This document shows positions 1-9,219 of a DNA stretch of 64,000 nucleotides, one piece after another (within the stretch, counting starts at the first letter, position 1; the number at the start of each line of letters is the position of its first letter). The stretch lies in assembly GCF_001746365.1 (NCBI RefSeq), contig NZ_MJAJ01000010.1, forward strand, positions 62,001 through 126,000, in the 5' to 3' direction. The position numbers and the translations under genes were made by a program. The stretch is from Streptomyces sp. LUP30 (GTDB lineage: Bacteria > Actinomycetota > Actinomycetes > Streptomycetales > Streptomycetaceae). The notes under the pieces were generated by a model. That model searched no databases and was not told where the DNA came from. It saw only the letters and a list, made by a program, of their open reading frames with translations.

Positions 1-1989
1 GAGGTCCAGACTGTGGGCGAGCGAGACGATCCCCTCGACGATCTTGAGGTCGACCGGGTCCGCGGGGAACTGCTGCATGCCCTGCGTGAAGGAGCGGTCC
101 AGCTTGAGGACGCTCACCGGGAGCCGGCGCAGGTTGGCCAGGTTGGAGTAGCCGGTCCCGAAGTCGTCCAGGGCGATGTCGACGCCCATCTCGGCGAGCC
201 GGCGCAGTGGCTTGAGCAGGTCGTCGTCGGCGCCGATCAACGCCGACTCCGTCACCTCCAGGCACAGGGCCTCCGGCCGCACGCCCGCGCGTTCGAGGAT
301 GTCGACGGTGTCCTGCACCAGGCCGGGATGGGTGAGCTAGCACGGGGAGAGGTTGACGTTGATGCGCAGCGGGTCGGTGTCGCCGGTGCGCTCACGCCAC
401 TCGCCGGCCTGACGGACGGACTCCTCCATGACCCAGCGGCCCAGCGGCACGATCAGCCCGGTGTGCTCGGCGAGCGGGATGAAGCGGTCGGGGCCGAGCA
501 CCCCGTGCTGGGGGTGCAGCCAGCGGACCAGGGCCTCGGCGCCGCGCACACTGCCGTCGCCGAGGTGCACCAGCGGCTGGTACTCGATGAAGAACTCACC
601 GCGTTCGAGGGCCGCCGGAAGCGCCGTGGTCAGTCCGTGCCGGGTGATCGCCCGGGCGTCCGCCTCCGGGTCGGCGAGCTCGAAGCGGTTGCCGCCCGCC
701 GACTTGGCCCGGTACATGGTGATGTCGGCGCTGCGCAGCACCTCGGCCGCGCTGCGCTCCCCCGCCGGGCCCTCGACGATGCCGATGCTGCCGCGCACGG
801 TCAGCTCCCGGCCGTCGATGCTCACCGGGGCGACCAGGACGTTCATGATGCGCGCGGCGAGTTCGTCGACCTCGTGGCGGGTGTCGGGGCCGGTGGTCAG
901 CGCGACGAACTCGTCGCCGCCGAGCCGGGCGACCATCTCACCGGGTGCGGTCGCGCACGACTGCAGCCGGTCCGCGACCTCGACGAGCAGCCGGTCCCCG
1001 GCAGCGTGACCGAGGCTGTCATTGATGGTCTTGAAGCCGTCCAGGTCGAGGTAGCACAGCCCGAAGCGCTTGCCCTCGCCGGCGCCGAGCACCTTCTCCA
1101 GGCGCTCGAAGAACAGCGTGCGGTTGGGCAGGCCGGTGAGCGCGTCATGGGTGGCCTCGTACCGCAGCCTCAGGTTGAGCAGCCGGCGCTCGGTGGTGTC
1201 CTCCATCAGGGCCAGCGTGTACTGCGGTTCGCCGTCGGCGTCCCGCAGCAGGGAGACCGTCAGGTTGGTCCACAGGACCGTTCCGTCGGGCCGGCTGAAC
1301 GCCTTCTCCGTGTGGTAGTGCTCGCGTTCGCCGCGGACGAGTTCGTCGTAGAGCTTCCAGGTCTGGGGCGCGTCCTCGGGATGGGTGAGGTCCTGGACCC
1401 TGCGGCCCCGCAGGGTCTGCTCGGAGCCGCCGAACATGCGCAGCAACGCCCCGTTGATCTGCAGGACGTTGCCGTCGAGGTCGGCGATGCCGATCCCTAT
1501 CGCCGCGCCCTCGAAGACCGCCCGGAAGCGCGCCTCGCTCGCGTGCAGCGCCTGGGCGACGACGCCCTGGGCGCGCAACGCGGCCTGGGAGATGGCCTCC
1601 TGTTCGGCGAGCGTGCGCTCGCGCAGGGCCCGCGCGAAGCCCGCCGCCATGGCGTGCTGGAGTCGCGAGGCGCGGACGCGCAGCCCCTCCTGGGGACCGT
1701 CCTCGCCGCAGTACAGCACCAGGTAGGCGTCGACGCAGTCGAGGGAGTGGCTGAGCGCGTCGGGGTCCGTGCAGTGCGCGTCGACCAGGGCCGCGCCGAC
1801 TTCCTTGCCGGTCTCGGCGTCGAAGCCCCGCGCCAGCAGCGCCCCGCGCAGCCGCCGCGCCAACGGCAGCAGCCGTTCCTCCAGTTCGGGCCGGGTCAAC
1901 GACGTCGAGGTCACCGGGTACACGGCCCGGCTCCAGATCGTCGCGAACCGCCGCAGTCTGTCCTCCGGCCCGTCCGGCTCCGCGGTCAC
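1..1989 (-). pseudogene. PAS-GGDEF-EAL cyclic-di-GMP enzyme, interrupted by an in-frame TAG and cut by the window edge
   Basis: Bifunctional c-di-GMP synthase/phosphodiesterase family protein. Reading from GTG 1989: an N-terminal region of about 145 residues, a PAS domain (about 150-268, ending LMEDTTERR), a GGDEF domain with intact RLGGDEF near residue 357, then an EAL domain (AEALVRW; LEVTES at 244-261; DDFGTGYS at 145-168). A TAG at 337-339, just after NLSPC, stops the frame inside EAL. CAG (Gln) to TAG is one transition, and the frame is open on both sides to the edge, so this is a recent nonsense change or a base-call error. If real, a complete GGDEF domain would be made without the catalytic half of EAL. 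The GTG overlaps the upstream methyltransferase stop (GTGA), implying translational coupling. An in-frame ATG at 2028 would overlap that gene further and is less likely. Related to the multidomain Streptomyces c-di-GMP proteins; no symbol assigned. Confidence 0.88.
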
Positions 1990-2798
1990 GACGTACGCCC
2001 CACTCCGGCGAAACCCGAGAGGGCCCACGGGTCCTCGTCCTCCGGCGCCGTGTCCGGCCGCCAGCGCGGCATGGGCACCAGTCCCGGTTCCACCATGTCG
2101 TACCCCTCGAAGAACCGCCCGATCTCGTCCCGAGAGCGCATGATCAGCGGATTGCGGATTTCCTTGTACACGTCGACCGCGCCTTCGGCCCGCTCCGTCG
2201 GAATCGGGATTCCCTCGTACGAGGCATGCGTGAGCACGAGGAGACTGCCCGGCGCGAGCGCCGCGCCCAGCTCGGCCACCGCCGCGTACGGGTCATCCGC
2301 GTCCTCCACGAAGTGGAGGACGGCGACCAGCAGCAACGCCACCGGCCGGTCCAGGTCGATGAGCCGCGCGACCTGGGGGCTGTGCAGGATCTCCTGCGGC
2401 TTGCGCAGATCGGCGGCCACGACGTCGGCGTCGTCGTTGTCCGCCAGCACCGCCTCGCTGTGCGCCACGGCCACCGGGTCGTGGTCGACGTAGACCACGC
2501 GCGCTCCGGGGATCGCCGCCTGGGCGACCTCGTGCGCGCTGCCGAAGGTGGGGATGCCGGAGCCGATGTCGAGGAACTGGGTGACGCCCTCGGCCACCGC
2601 GTAGCGCACGGCACGGCGCATGAACGCCCGGTTCGCCTGGCTGATCTTCGGGAGTCCCGGCAGGAACTCCATCGCCTTGCGGGCCGCTTCCCGGTCCACC
2701 TCGAAGTTGTGCGAGCCGCCCAGGTAGTAGTCGTAGATCCGCGAGACGCTCGGCACCGAGATGTCGATGCTCCGAGGGGCCCAGGCGGGACGCTCCAT
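1986..2798 (-). CDS. SAM-dependent methyltransferase, Methyltransf_19 (DUF574) family
   Basis: A 270-residue protein of the large actinobacterial Methyltransf_19 family. The N-terminus has the family signature PSVSRIYDYYLGGSHNF, followed by the SAM-binding glycine motif LDIGSGIPT and an acidic strand end (VVYVDHDPVAV). The length is typical. The substrate is unknown for most members. The ATG at 2798 is preceded by a GGAGAG ribosome site. The stop overlaps the GTG of the downstream c-di-GMP gene by four bases, so the two are probably co-translated. Family assignment is confident; biological role is not. Confidence 0.9.
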   Translation of the reverse strand: MERPAWAPRSIDISVPSVSRIYDYYLGGSHNFEVDREAARKAMEFLPGLPKISQANRAFMRRAVRYAVAEGVTQFLDIGSGIPTFGSAHEVAQAAIPGARVVYVDHDPVAVAHSEAVLADNDDADVVAADLRKPQEILHSPQVARLIDLDRPVALLLVAVLHFVEDADDPYAAVAELGAALAPGSLLVLTHASYEGIPIPTERAEGAVDVYKEIRNPLIMRSRDEIGRFFEGYDMVEPGLVPMPRWRPDTAPEDEDPWALSGFAGVGRTS

Positions 2799-3037
2799 CT
2801 ATCTCTCCAAGGCGTAGGCGATCCGGTGTTCGAGCTGAGGCTACTGATCGCCCGCCAAACGGGCGAGTGGAAACGGAAATTGACCGTCCGTTCCCGGTCA
2901 CTGCCTGCGGCACGTGCCGAATCGACGACCCCTCGCGGGGCTACGAAAAGTGCCCGAGGCGCTCCGGAGAGTCTCCGCAGCGGCCCCCAGGGCGGCGAAA
3001 GTCTACGCACACGACACGGCGCCGGGACAAACACAGC

Positions 3038-3074
3038 GGTCCGCCCCCTCCGTGCGGCGCGGAGGGGGCGGACC
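3038..3074 (-). terminator. 15-bp perfect hairpin downstream of the lipoprotein gene
   Basis: Left arm 3038-3052 and right arm 3060-3074 are perfect inverted repeats around a 7-base loop, starting GGTCCGCCCCC. It sits about 50 bases past the lipoprotein stop and has no U-tract, as is usual for actinobacterial terminators. The remainder of 2799-3125 holds the methyltransferase upstream region; I see no gene there. Confidence 0.7.
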
Positions 3075-3125
3075 TGTGGTCGTGCGCGAGGGGCAGTCGC
3101 GGGATCGGCCCTGGGGAGGCGATCT

Positions 3126-4109
3126 CTACTGCGCCGGCGCTCCGACCAGCTTGCCGTCGGGTGCGACGGCGTACCACGTGCCGCCCACGCCCTGGCCGTT
3201 GATGTCACCGGGGGCCTTGTCGCCGGCGAAGGTGTAGATCGGCGAGCAGTTGACGGTCTGCTGCCTGACGCCGTCACCGCGGGTGAAGCTCATCAGGCCC
3301 TTCTTCTGCACGCCCTTGGTGTCGTTGGCCTCGACCGGCGCGACGACCGGCCACTTCTGCAGGCAGGCGCCGTTGCAGTTGGACACCGGCTTGGGCCACG
3401 CCTTGTCCTTGAGGAAGCGGTAGACCGTCATGCCGTTCTTGTCGACGACGATCTCGCCGAGGTTGGGGTCCTTGCGCACGGACAGGCCCGCAAGGGCGGC
3501 GTCGGATCCGCCACCCGACTTGGCCTTCTTGCCCTCGGGCGTCAGCGCGAACCACTTGTTGCCCACGCCCTGGCCGCTGGTGTCGCCCGCGTTGGCGTCC
3601 TTGGCGTAGTAGTAGGCGGGCCAGCCGCCCACGGTGAGCTGCTTGGTGCCGTCGGAACGGGTGATCTCGCCGAGCAGCGACTTGTCGATGCCGTCACCGG
3701 CGCTGACGTCGTCCGCGGACACCGGCGGCCAGGCGGTCGCGCAGTCGCCGTCGCAGTTCGACTTCGGCGGTTCGGCCGTGTCCGCGTCGAATCGGTAGAG
3801 GGTCTTTCCGGCGCCGTCGGTGAGGATCTTGCCGAGTTCGCCGTTCGCGGAGACGGCCAGCTCGCCGGCGCCCGTCGCCTGCGCTCCGGTTCCGGTGCCC
3901 GCGCCGACACCGCCGGGGGCGCTGGGGCTCGCAGAGGCGCCCGCAGCGCCGTATCCGCTGCCGACGCCCGCGATGCCACCCGCCGGAGCCGTGGCTCCCA
4001 CGTTCTGGCTGGACGCCGACGTGCCGCTTTCCGATCCGCACGCCGCCGTCAGCGCCAGCACGGCCACCGTGCCCGCCGCGAGTGAGGCGCTCCGCCAGGT
4101 GGTCTTCAT
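3126..4109 (-). CDS. Secreted lipoprotein with four Yx(F/W/Y)xxD repeats (COG4315 type)
   Basis: A 327-residue lipoprotein. The signal peptide ends in LTAAC, with lipid-modified Cys24. A Gly/Ala/Ser-rich linker runs to about residue 80. Two homologous halves follow (about 84-193 and 205-320), each with two Yx(F/W/Y)xxD motifs: YRFDAD 105, YYYAKD 166, YRFLKD 230 and YTFAGD 292. Conserved cysteines pair up in CDGDC and CNGAC. This matches the predicted lipoprotein family COG4315, whose role is unknown. The chosen ATG at 4109 has a GGGGAG site about nine bases upstream; the much longer open frame extending to 6128 is not coding. Confidence 0.9.
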   Translation of the reverse strand: MKTTWRSASLAAGTVAVLALTAACGSESGTSASSQNVGATAPAGGIAGVGSGYGAAGASASPSAPGGVGAGTGTGAQATGAGELAVSANGELGKILTDGAGKTLYRFDADTAEPPKSNCDGDCATAWPPVSADDVSAGDGIDKSLLGEITRSDGTKQLTVGGWPAYYYAKDANAGDTSGQGVGNKWFALTPEGKKAKSGGGSDAALAGLSVRKDPNLGEIVVDKNGMTVYRFLKDKAWPKPVSNCNGACLQKWPVVAPVEANDTKGVQKKGLMSFTRGDGVRQQTVNCSPIYTFAGDKAPGDINGQGVGGTWYAVAPDGKLVGAPAQ

Positions 4110-4430
4110 CGTCAACAACTCCCCGATCGTCACAAGGGTGTTGCAGCGCCCTGCTGCGCCGCCGCACGGACCTGAGTACGCACCGGGGCGGTGGTTGTGT
4201 TCAAACACGGCGCGAAATTCTTTTCCGTGACCTGCGCCGGGGGCGCAACGGACCGCCCCGAAGGCGTCCGCGAGGGCCCCGAGAGCCGCGCGTGAAGGTC
4301 CTGCCCGGTCGCACACGCGCACGGTCGGCCGGATGCGCGAACGCACCGACCGGCAAACCCGCGAACCAGAACTTCCCCCGTTCGGGGCAATCCCCGCCGG
4401 GCATGGGCACACAGCCGTGCGCGAAGCCGC
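4110..4430. other. Divergent intergenic region
   Basis: About 320 bases between the start of the lipoprotein gene and the start of the proline-rich gene. It must hold two divergent promoters. I see a ribosome site for the lipoprotein gene, but no convincing -10/-35 pair, repeat or small gene. Confidence 0.4.
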
Positions 4431-5060
4431 ATGATCTCCGTCGTGCATGGACCCGAACCGATCCGATCCGCTCTCCTCACCAGGGCGTTGGCCCTGGTGA
4501 CCGTGGCCTGGATCCTCGCGGCCGCGCCGGCCGGGGTGGCCACGGCCGACGCGTGCGCATACGCCTCGACGGGGCCGGACGGCACCGAGGCGGTGGCGGT
4601 GGCGGGCGGCCACGGGTGGCCGACGTCCCCGGTGTGCCCGCAGCCGACGCCCACCCCTACGCCCGAGCCGCCGAAGCCGAAGCCACCGCCCGAGCCGACT
4701 CCCACCCCCACGCCGTCGCCGCCCCCGAAGCCGACGCCCTCCCCCAGCCCGACCCCGAAGCCGCCCCCCGAGCCCAGGCCGCCGGCGCCGAAGCCGCGCC
4801 CCGCGCCGCGCCCGGCGCCCGCACCGCCCCGGCCCGCGCCTCCTCCTGCGCGACCGGTCGTCGTCCCCGCCCCGGCACCGCCGCCTCCCGCGCCGAAACC
4901 CCGGCCGGCCCCCCGCCCCTCCGCGCGCCCGGTGAGCTATCCGGCGTATCACTCCTCGCCGCATCAGCGGTCGGTCGGCGGTGGCCAGTCGCCGGTCACC
5001 TACGTCCTGCTCATCACCGTGCCCGCGGTGATCGCCGTCGCCGCGCTGCGGCCGCGCTAA
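4431..5060 (+). CDS. Proline-rich secreted or membrane-tethered protein
   Basis: A 209-residue protein with an N-terminal signal-like helix (about 14-38, ALALVTVAWILAAAPAGVA), a short globular stretch with two Cys, about 110 residues of Pro/Lys/Thr/Arg-rich low complexity (repeated PTPTP, PKPPP, PRPAP), and a C-terminal hydrophobic helix (about 187-206) ending RPR. There is no LPXTG motif. The architecture suggests a wall-spanning stalk anchored in the membrane. Only 21 bases separate it from the DUF4239 gene, so they are probably one operon. Function unknown. The start is uncertain; a GTG slightly downstream is possible. Confidence 0.7.
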   Translation: MISVVHGPEPIRSALLTRALALVTVAWILAAAPAGVATADACAYASTGPDGTEAVAVAGGHGWPTSPVCPQPTPTPTPEPPKPKPPPEPTPTPTPSPPPKPTPSPSPTPKPPPEPRPPAPKPRPAPRPAPAPPRPAPPPARPVVVPAPAPPPPAPKPRPAPRPSARPVSYPAYHSSPHQRSVGGGQSPVTYVLLITVPAVIAVAALRPR

Positions 5061-5081
5061 CGCCGATCCAGGAGGCATCTC

Positions 5082-5846
5082 TTGCCGGAATGGCTTGTTC
5101 TCACCCTCGCGATGCTCGCCGCCTGCGCGGTGGTGGTCGTCGTCACCCTCGTACGGCACCGCAGGGCGCCCGAGGACGAGGACCCCTCCGAGACCCCTGA
5201 CGTCATCGAGTACATGACGATGTGGATCGGCGTGGTCTATGCCATCGTCCTGGGTCTGGCCATCGCGGGCGTATGGGAGGCGCGCAGCGTCGCCCAGGAC
5301 CACGTCCAGGCGGAGGCCCAGGCGCTGCACGAGATCTCGGAGCGGGTGCGGGTCTATCCGCCCGACGTCCGTGACCGCATCCGGGCGGATGTCAACGCCT
5401 ACGTCGGCCACGTCGTCGACGTCGAGTGGAAGAAGATGGCCGACGACGGCGAGGTCACCCCGCGCGGTGACGCGCTGCTCCAGAAGGTCCGGGTGGACGT
5501 CACCGACTACCAGCCGGCGTCCGACTTCCAGGCGCAGGCCTACCAGCCGCTGCTCGACCAGATGGCGGCGGCCGACCAGGCGCGTCACGCCCGCGCCGAC
5601 TCCACCGGGGCGACCATGCCGGGCGTGGTGTGGTTCGGGCTGCTGGCGGGAGCCGTCATCACCATCGGCATGGTCTTCGCGCTGCAGATCCGGCGCACGC
5701 CCCGCGAACTGGTCCTGGCCGGCCTGTTCTCCGCCCTGATCGCGTTTCTGCTCTTCCTGATCTGGGACTTCGACGCCCCCTACAGCCGGGGCGTCACCGC
5801 GTCGGCGGAGCCGTTCCTCAACCTGTTCCCCGGCATCAGGGGCTGA
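5082..5846 (+). CDS. DUF4239-type integral membrane protein
   Basis: A 254-residue protein with an N-terminal helix (about 4-23), a second helix (about 47-66), a soluble helical middle (about 70-175, rich in Asp/Glu/Gln) and two C-terminal helices (about 178-200 and 208-228). This layout, with the short MWIGVVYAIVLGLAIAGVWE stretch, fits the DUF4239 (bestrophin-like) family. The start is TTG at 5082: an AGGAGG at 5070-5075 lies six bases upstream and no ATG/GTG is better placed. Likely co-transcribed with the proline-rich gene. Role unknown. Confidence 0.8.
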   Translation: MPEWLVLTLAMLAACAVVVVVTLVRHRRAPEDEDPSETPDVIEYMTMWIGVVYAIVLGLAIAGVWEARSVAQDHVQAEAQALHEISERVRVYPPDVRDRIRADVNAYVGHVVDVEWKKMADDGEVTPRGDALLQKVRVDVTDYQPASDFQAQAYQPLLDQMAAADQARHARADSTGATMPGVVWFGLLAGAVITIGMVFALQIRRTPRELVLAGLFSALIAFLLFLIWDFDAPYSRGVTASAEPFLNLFPGIRG

Positions 5847-6084
5847 GCCCCTCGGGCCGGGGTCCGTTCGCTCTCGTTTCCGCACCGAGGGGACGGCCGC
5901 CACGCCGCCGCCGTCCCCCGGCCGCAGCAACCGTTTCCCCTGAGCGGCCGACAGGCGTGCCCCATTCGCGCTACAGCGATCGCGGACGCGCACACATGTT
6001 CCTAGCGTTTCGGACATCGAGGTGCATCGATGACGTAAGCGGAAAAGGTCCGCAAGTTGCTCCTCGGGGACCGGAGGATCCACC

Positions 6085-6624
6085 ATGCGCGCGATACGCG
6101 TCGCTTCGGCCGCACTCCTGGGCGCCACCGCCCTGGCCTTCTCCGCATCGGCCGCCGTCGCGAGCGACGACGACGGCCACTACGTCATGTCCAACGGCTA
6201 CAGCCTGCTGCCCTCGACCGTCGCCGCGGGCGGTGAGGTCGCCGTCCACGTGGACCGCAACGTCAGCGGCTGCAGGAACTCCGTGACGGTGTCCTCGGGA
6301 GTGTTCGACACGGTCGTCATCCCCAGGGGGTCGACGTCGGCGGTGACCATGGTCGACCGGGACGCCAGACCGGGCGCGTCGTACCGGGTGACGTTCACCT
6401 GCGGCGGCGTCAGCGCGATCAAGGAGCTGACGATCGCCGGCGGTCGCCCGGCCGACGTCACCCCGGCGCCCTACCCCGTCCCGCGGGGCGTGCACGCCGG
6501 CGAGGGCGGCAGCGTCGCGGGGTTCGACCTCCGGGAGATCGGGCTGGGCGCCGCGCTCATCGCGGGTTCCATGGCCGTCGCGTACCGCTTCGCGCGGCGT
6601 CGCGGCGCGGAGGACGGCGGCTGA
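6085..6624 (+). CDS. Secreted C-terminally anchored protein, possible class F sortase-linked partner
   Basis: A 179-residue exported protein. It has a signal peptide (about 1-26, ending ASAAVASDD), a beta-rich Ig-like middle with a Cys pair (Cys59 and Cys103 region), a Gly/Pro linker, a C-terminal hydrophobic helix (about 148-168) and a basic tail RFARRRG. The same plan is seen in the convergent gene at 6722-7228, so the two look like divergent paralogues flanking a sortase gene. No canonical LPXTG is present. An inference from neighbourhood is that they are wall or membrane proteins working with the sortase; this is unproven. Confidence 0.75.
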   Translation: MRAIRVASAALLGATALAFSASAAVASDDDGHYVMSNGYSLLPSTVAAGGEVAVHVDRNVSGCRNSVTVSSGVFDTVVIPRGSTSAVTMVDRDARPGASYRVTFTCGGVSAIKELTIAGGRPADVTPAPYPVPRGVHAGEGGSVAGFDLREIGLGAALIAGSMAVAYRFARRRGAEDGG

Positions 6625-6645
6625 CGGCCCGTGCCGCGTCGTGCG

Positions 6646-6690
6646 CAGGGCTTCGCCCCGGATCCCGGCAGGGACCGGGGCGAAGCCCTG
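6646..6690. terminator. 16-bp bidirectional hairpin between convergent secreted-protein genes
   Basis: Arms 6646-6661 and 6675-6690 are perfect 16-base inverted repeats with a 13-base loop (left arm CAGGGCTTCGCCCCGG). It lies between two convergent stops and would serve both strands. Confidence 0.8.
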
Positions 6691-6721
6691 TCTCACGTGC
6701 GGACTTCGAAGGGGACGGACG

Positions 6722-7228
6722 TCAGATGCGGCGCTCGGCGCGGCGCCGCATCCAGAACAGACCGCCGCCCACCACGGCAGCGGCGACGAGCCCGCCGCCG
6801 ATGGCCATGTCGGTCGGGGTCGCGCCGGTGCCGACGCTGCCGCCGAGGCCGCCGCGGACACCGCCGATGACGGTGAAGGCGGCCGGACGGGTCAGGGTCC
6901 TTCCGGAGCAGTTGACGGTGACGTCGTAGGCGCCGGGCCGGGCGTTGGCGTTGACGGTCGCCGTGCCCTTGGCGGTCTGGTTGGCGCCGTTGATCGGCGT
7001 CAGGGGGGCCTGCGCGAACGCGGGCGAGGTCATGAATCCGCCGCCGGGGCAGCCGTCGACGGTGACGGTGAGCTGGCCGCCGCGCGCGATGACGCTGGGC
7101 AGGACGACGATGTTGCTCGGGTGGGCGCCCATGCCGTCGCGTGCGACGGCGACGGGGGCGGCGAGTCCGAGGGCGGCGACCGCGGCGGCGGAGACCGCCG
7201 AGGCGGCCAGGACGCGAGTGGTGGACAT
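6722..7228 (-). CDS. Secreted C-terminally anchored protein, paralogue of 6085-6624
   Basis: A 168-residue protein with a signal peptide (about 1-30, ending PVAVARDG), a beta-rich body with Cys residues (VDGCPGG and VNCSGRT), a Gly-rich hinge (GGVRGGLGGS), a C-terminal helix (about 140-160) and a basic tail RRRAERRI. ATG 7228 follows a GGAGGA site with five bases of spacing. It is divergent from the sortase gene; the 333 bases between them (7229-7561) hold both promoters and nothing else I recognise. Shared architecture with 6085-6624 is seen directly; the link to sortase is inferred. Confidence 0.78.
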   Translation of the reverse strand: MSTTRVLAASAVSAAAVAALGLAAPVAVARDGMGAHPSNIVVLPSVIARGGQLTVTVDGCPGGGFMTSPAFAQAPLTPINGANQTAKGTATVNANARPGAYDVTVNCSGRTLTRPAAFTVIGGVRGGLGGSVGTGATPTDMAIGGGLVAAAVVGGGLFWMRRRAERRI

Positions 7229-7561
7229 GTGTTCCTCCGCGGAAGGCGCCCCGGGGCCCGTCCCCGGCATGTCGGCGAGAAAGCACCTCCCGAACAGACC
7301 CTCAGATGCCGTGCGCGCGCCCGCATTTCGGGAATGGTCCGTCCTGGTGAGAGGACACGCCGGGCGGAATGCACGCAATCGGATATAGCCGCAGGTCACG
7401 GACCGTCAGAAAATTCCTCGCGTCGTCAACTCGGATGGCGCACCGCACGGTACCCGGGCCACCCGTTCGCCGCCGCCCCGTCGCCGGTTCGCGCCCTGGG
7501 ACTTAGCGTTCTCGTATGCGCGAAAGGACGTGGCGACGGCCGCGTCGAAAGGGGATGGCGA

Positions 7562-8233
7562 ATGTCTGCGTACGAGCTGTCCGAGGCGGCGGAAGAAGAG
7601 GAGAGGCAGAAGAAGCGCGCCCCTTGGGGCGTGATAGCGCTTGTTCTGCTGACGGGACTCGCGCTGATCCGCAACGGGTCCGGCGAGTTCGACGTCGGCC
7701 CGCCGCAGCCGGCCGCCGCGGCGGCCGCGGACGGCCGCACCGCCGCCGGCGTCCTCGGCCGGGCCCCGACCCCGCTGCCCTACGCCGAGCCGGACCGGGT
7801 GCGGATCCCGGCCATCCGGGTGGACGCGCCGGTCATGGCGGTCGGCCTGGACGCGGACGGCTGGGTCGGCGCGCCGCCGCCGGAGGACCCGAACCTGGCC
7901 GGCTGGTTCACCGGCGGCGTCTCGCCGGGCGAGAAGGGCACGGCGGTCGTCGTCGGCCATGTCGACAACAAACTCGGCCCCGCCGTGTTCTACGGGCTCG
8001 GGGCGCTGAAGAAGGGAAACCGCGTCGAGGTTTCCCGGAAAGACGGGAAGACCGCCGTGTTCGAGATCTACGGCATCGAGGTCTTCGAGAAAAGCAATTT
8101 CCCCGGCGACCGCGTGTACGCCTCCAAGGGATCTCCCGAACTGCGGGTCATCACCTGCGGCGGCGGTTTCTCCAAGGCGAACGGATACGACGGGAACGTC
8201 GTCGCCTTCGCCCGCCTGGTCGAGGTCCGCTGA
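7562..8233 (+). CDS. Class F sortase
   Basis: A 223-residue membrane transpeptidase. It has a short cytoplasmic N-terminus, one membrane helix (about 21-37), a Pro/Ala-rich linker, and a sortase barrel from about 78 to the end. The catalytic triad is visible: His133 in VVVGHVDN, Cys199 in VITCGGGF and Arg218 in VAFARLVEV. Class F enzymes of actinobacteria are poorly characterised; canonical sortases cut a C-terminal sorting signal and attach proteins to the cell wall. The start at 7562 follows an AAAGGGG site; an upstream in-frame extension lacks one. Likely partners are the two secreted proteins just upstream. Confidence 0.92.
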   Translation: MSAYELSEAAEEEERQKKRAPWGVIALVLLTGLALIRNGSGEFDVGPPQPAAAAAADGRTAAGVLGRAPTPLPYAEPDRVRIPAIRVDAPVMAVGLDADGWVGAPPPEDPNLAGWFTGGVSPGEKGTAVVVGHVDNKLGPAVFYGLGALKKGNRVEVSRKDGKTAVFEIYGIEVFEKSNFPGDRVYASKGSPELRVITCGGGFSKANGYDGNVVAFARLVEVR

Positions 8234-8266
8234 ACGGCGCCGGGACCGGGCGGGCGGGGCGCGGGG

Positions 8267-9106
8267 TCAGGTGTACTGCCGCCGGGGCACGGTGATGTGG
8301 TAGCCGGAGTCCAGGAGATGCGGCAGATAGCCGCGCAACGCCCGCACACTCTGCGAGCGGTCGCCCCCGGCGTCGTGCGAGAGCACCACGACGCCGGGGG
8401 CGGCCCCCTTCTCCACCCGGTCGACGATGACGCCGGCGCCCGGGGTGGTCCAGTCGAGGGTGTCGACCGTCCAGGCGAGCGGCTCCATGCCCATCTCGGA
8501 GCCGAACTGGAAGGCGGCGCGGTTCCAGGCGCCGTAGGGGGCCCGGAACCACCGGGGCCGCTCCCCGTACCCCTCCTCGATGACGTCGCTGGTGCGGGAC
8601 ATCTCGGAGTGGATCTGACGGCGGGTGAGACGCGTCAGCAGGGGGTGCGACCAGGTGTGGTTGCCGACGATGTGGCCCTCGTCCGCCATCCGCGCCAGCA
8701 GATCCTGGTTGTCGACGGCCATCTCCCCGCACACGAAGAACATCGCGTGCACGTCGTACTCGGCCAGCGTGTCGAGGATGCGGGGGGTGTAGCGGGGGTC
8801 GGGGCCGTCGTCGAAGGTGAGCACCATGGTGCGGCCGCGGCCCGTCATGCTCATCAGCGGCTCGTGCCGCACCGGGGTGCGGCCGGGGGCGGTGGGCGGG
8901 GGACCGTAGCCCGTCAGGGGGCGGAGGCGGTAGGCGGAGGGTTTCAGCGGGAGGCTGCGCGCCGGGGCGCCCGCGGCGGGGGCGGCGGCCCTGACCGGCT
9001 CGCCGTCCTCGCCCCACTCGAACACTCCGGCCGTGCCGGCCGCTGCGACTGCGGCGGCGCCGGCGAGCAACGCCCGGCGGCGCGTGAACAACTGCTCCTT
9101 CTTCAT
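8267..9106 (-). CDS. Exported polysaccharide deacetylase (NodB/CE4 family)
   Basis: A 279-residue secreted deacetylase. The N-terminus TRRRALLAG followed by an Ala-rich helix suggests a twin-arginine signal. All CE4 motifs are present in order: LTFDDGPD (base Asp and metal Asp), HTWSHP (metal His pair), RAPYG, DTLDW and VLSHDAGGDR. The enzyme would deacetylate N-acetylated peptidoglycan or another wall polymer, outside the membrane. ATG 9106 starts the signal peptide. It converges on the sortase gene with 33 bases between stops. Confidence 0.92.
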   Translation of the reverse strand: MKKEQLFTRRRALLAGAAAVAAAGTAGVFEWGEDGEPVRAAAPAAGAPARSLPLKPSAYRLRPLTGYGPPPTAPGRTPVRHEPLMSMTGRGRTMVLTFDDGPDPRYTPRILDTLAEYDVHAMFFVCGEMAVDNQDLLARMADEGHIVGNHTWSHPLLTRLTRRQIHSEMSRTSDVIEEGYGERPRWFRAPYGAWNRAAFQFGSEMGMEPLAWTVDTLDWTTPGAGVIVDRVEKGAAPGVVVLSHDAGGDRSQSVRALRGYLPHLLDSGYHITVPRRQYT

Positions 9107-9219
9107 GCAGTCATCAGTCGCCCGGCGGGCCTTCGACCCACCCCATCGACACCGCTCCGGCGGCACGATTCCACCCGCCCGGCGCAGTCGCGATCACGCC
9201 GGGAAGGCTCCGACGGGCG

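Noticed and set aside
13..2493. Very long plus-strand open frame of over 800 codons
   Set aside because: It is the antisense shadow of the GGDEF/EAL and methyltransferase genes: Arg/Ala-rich, no domain, no ribosome site.
4110..6128. N-terminal extension of the lipoprotein frame to a 1000-residue protein
   Set aside because: The extension is Arg/Gly/His repeats with no fold; the signal peptide and ribosome site place the start at 4109.
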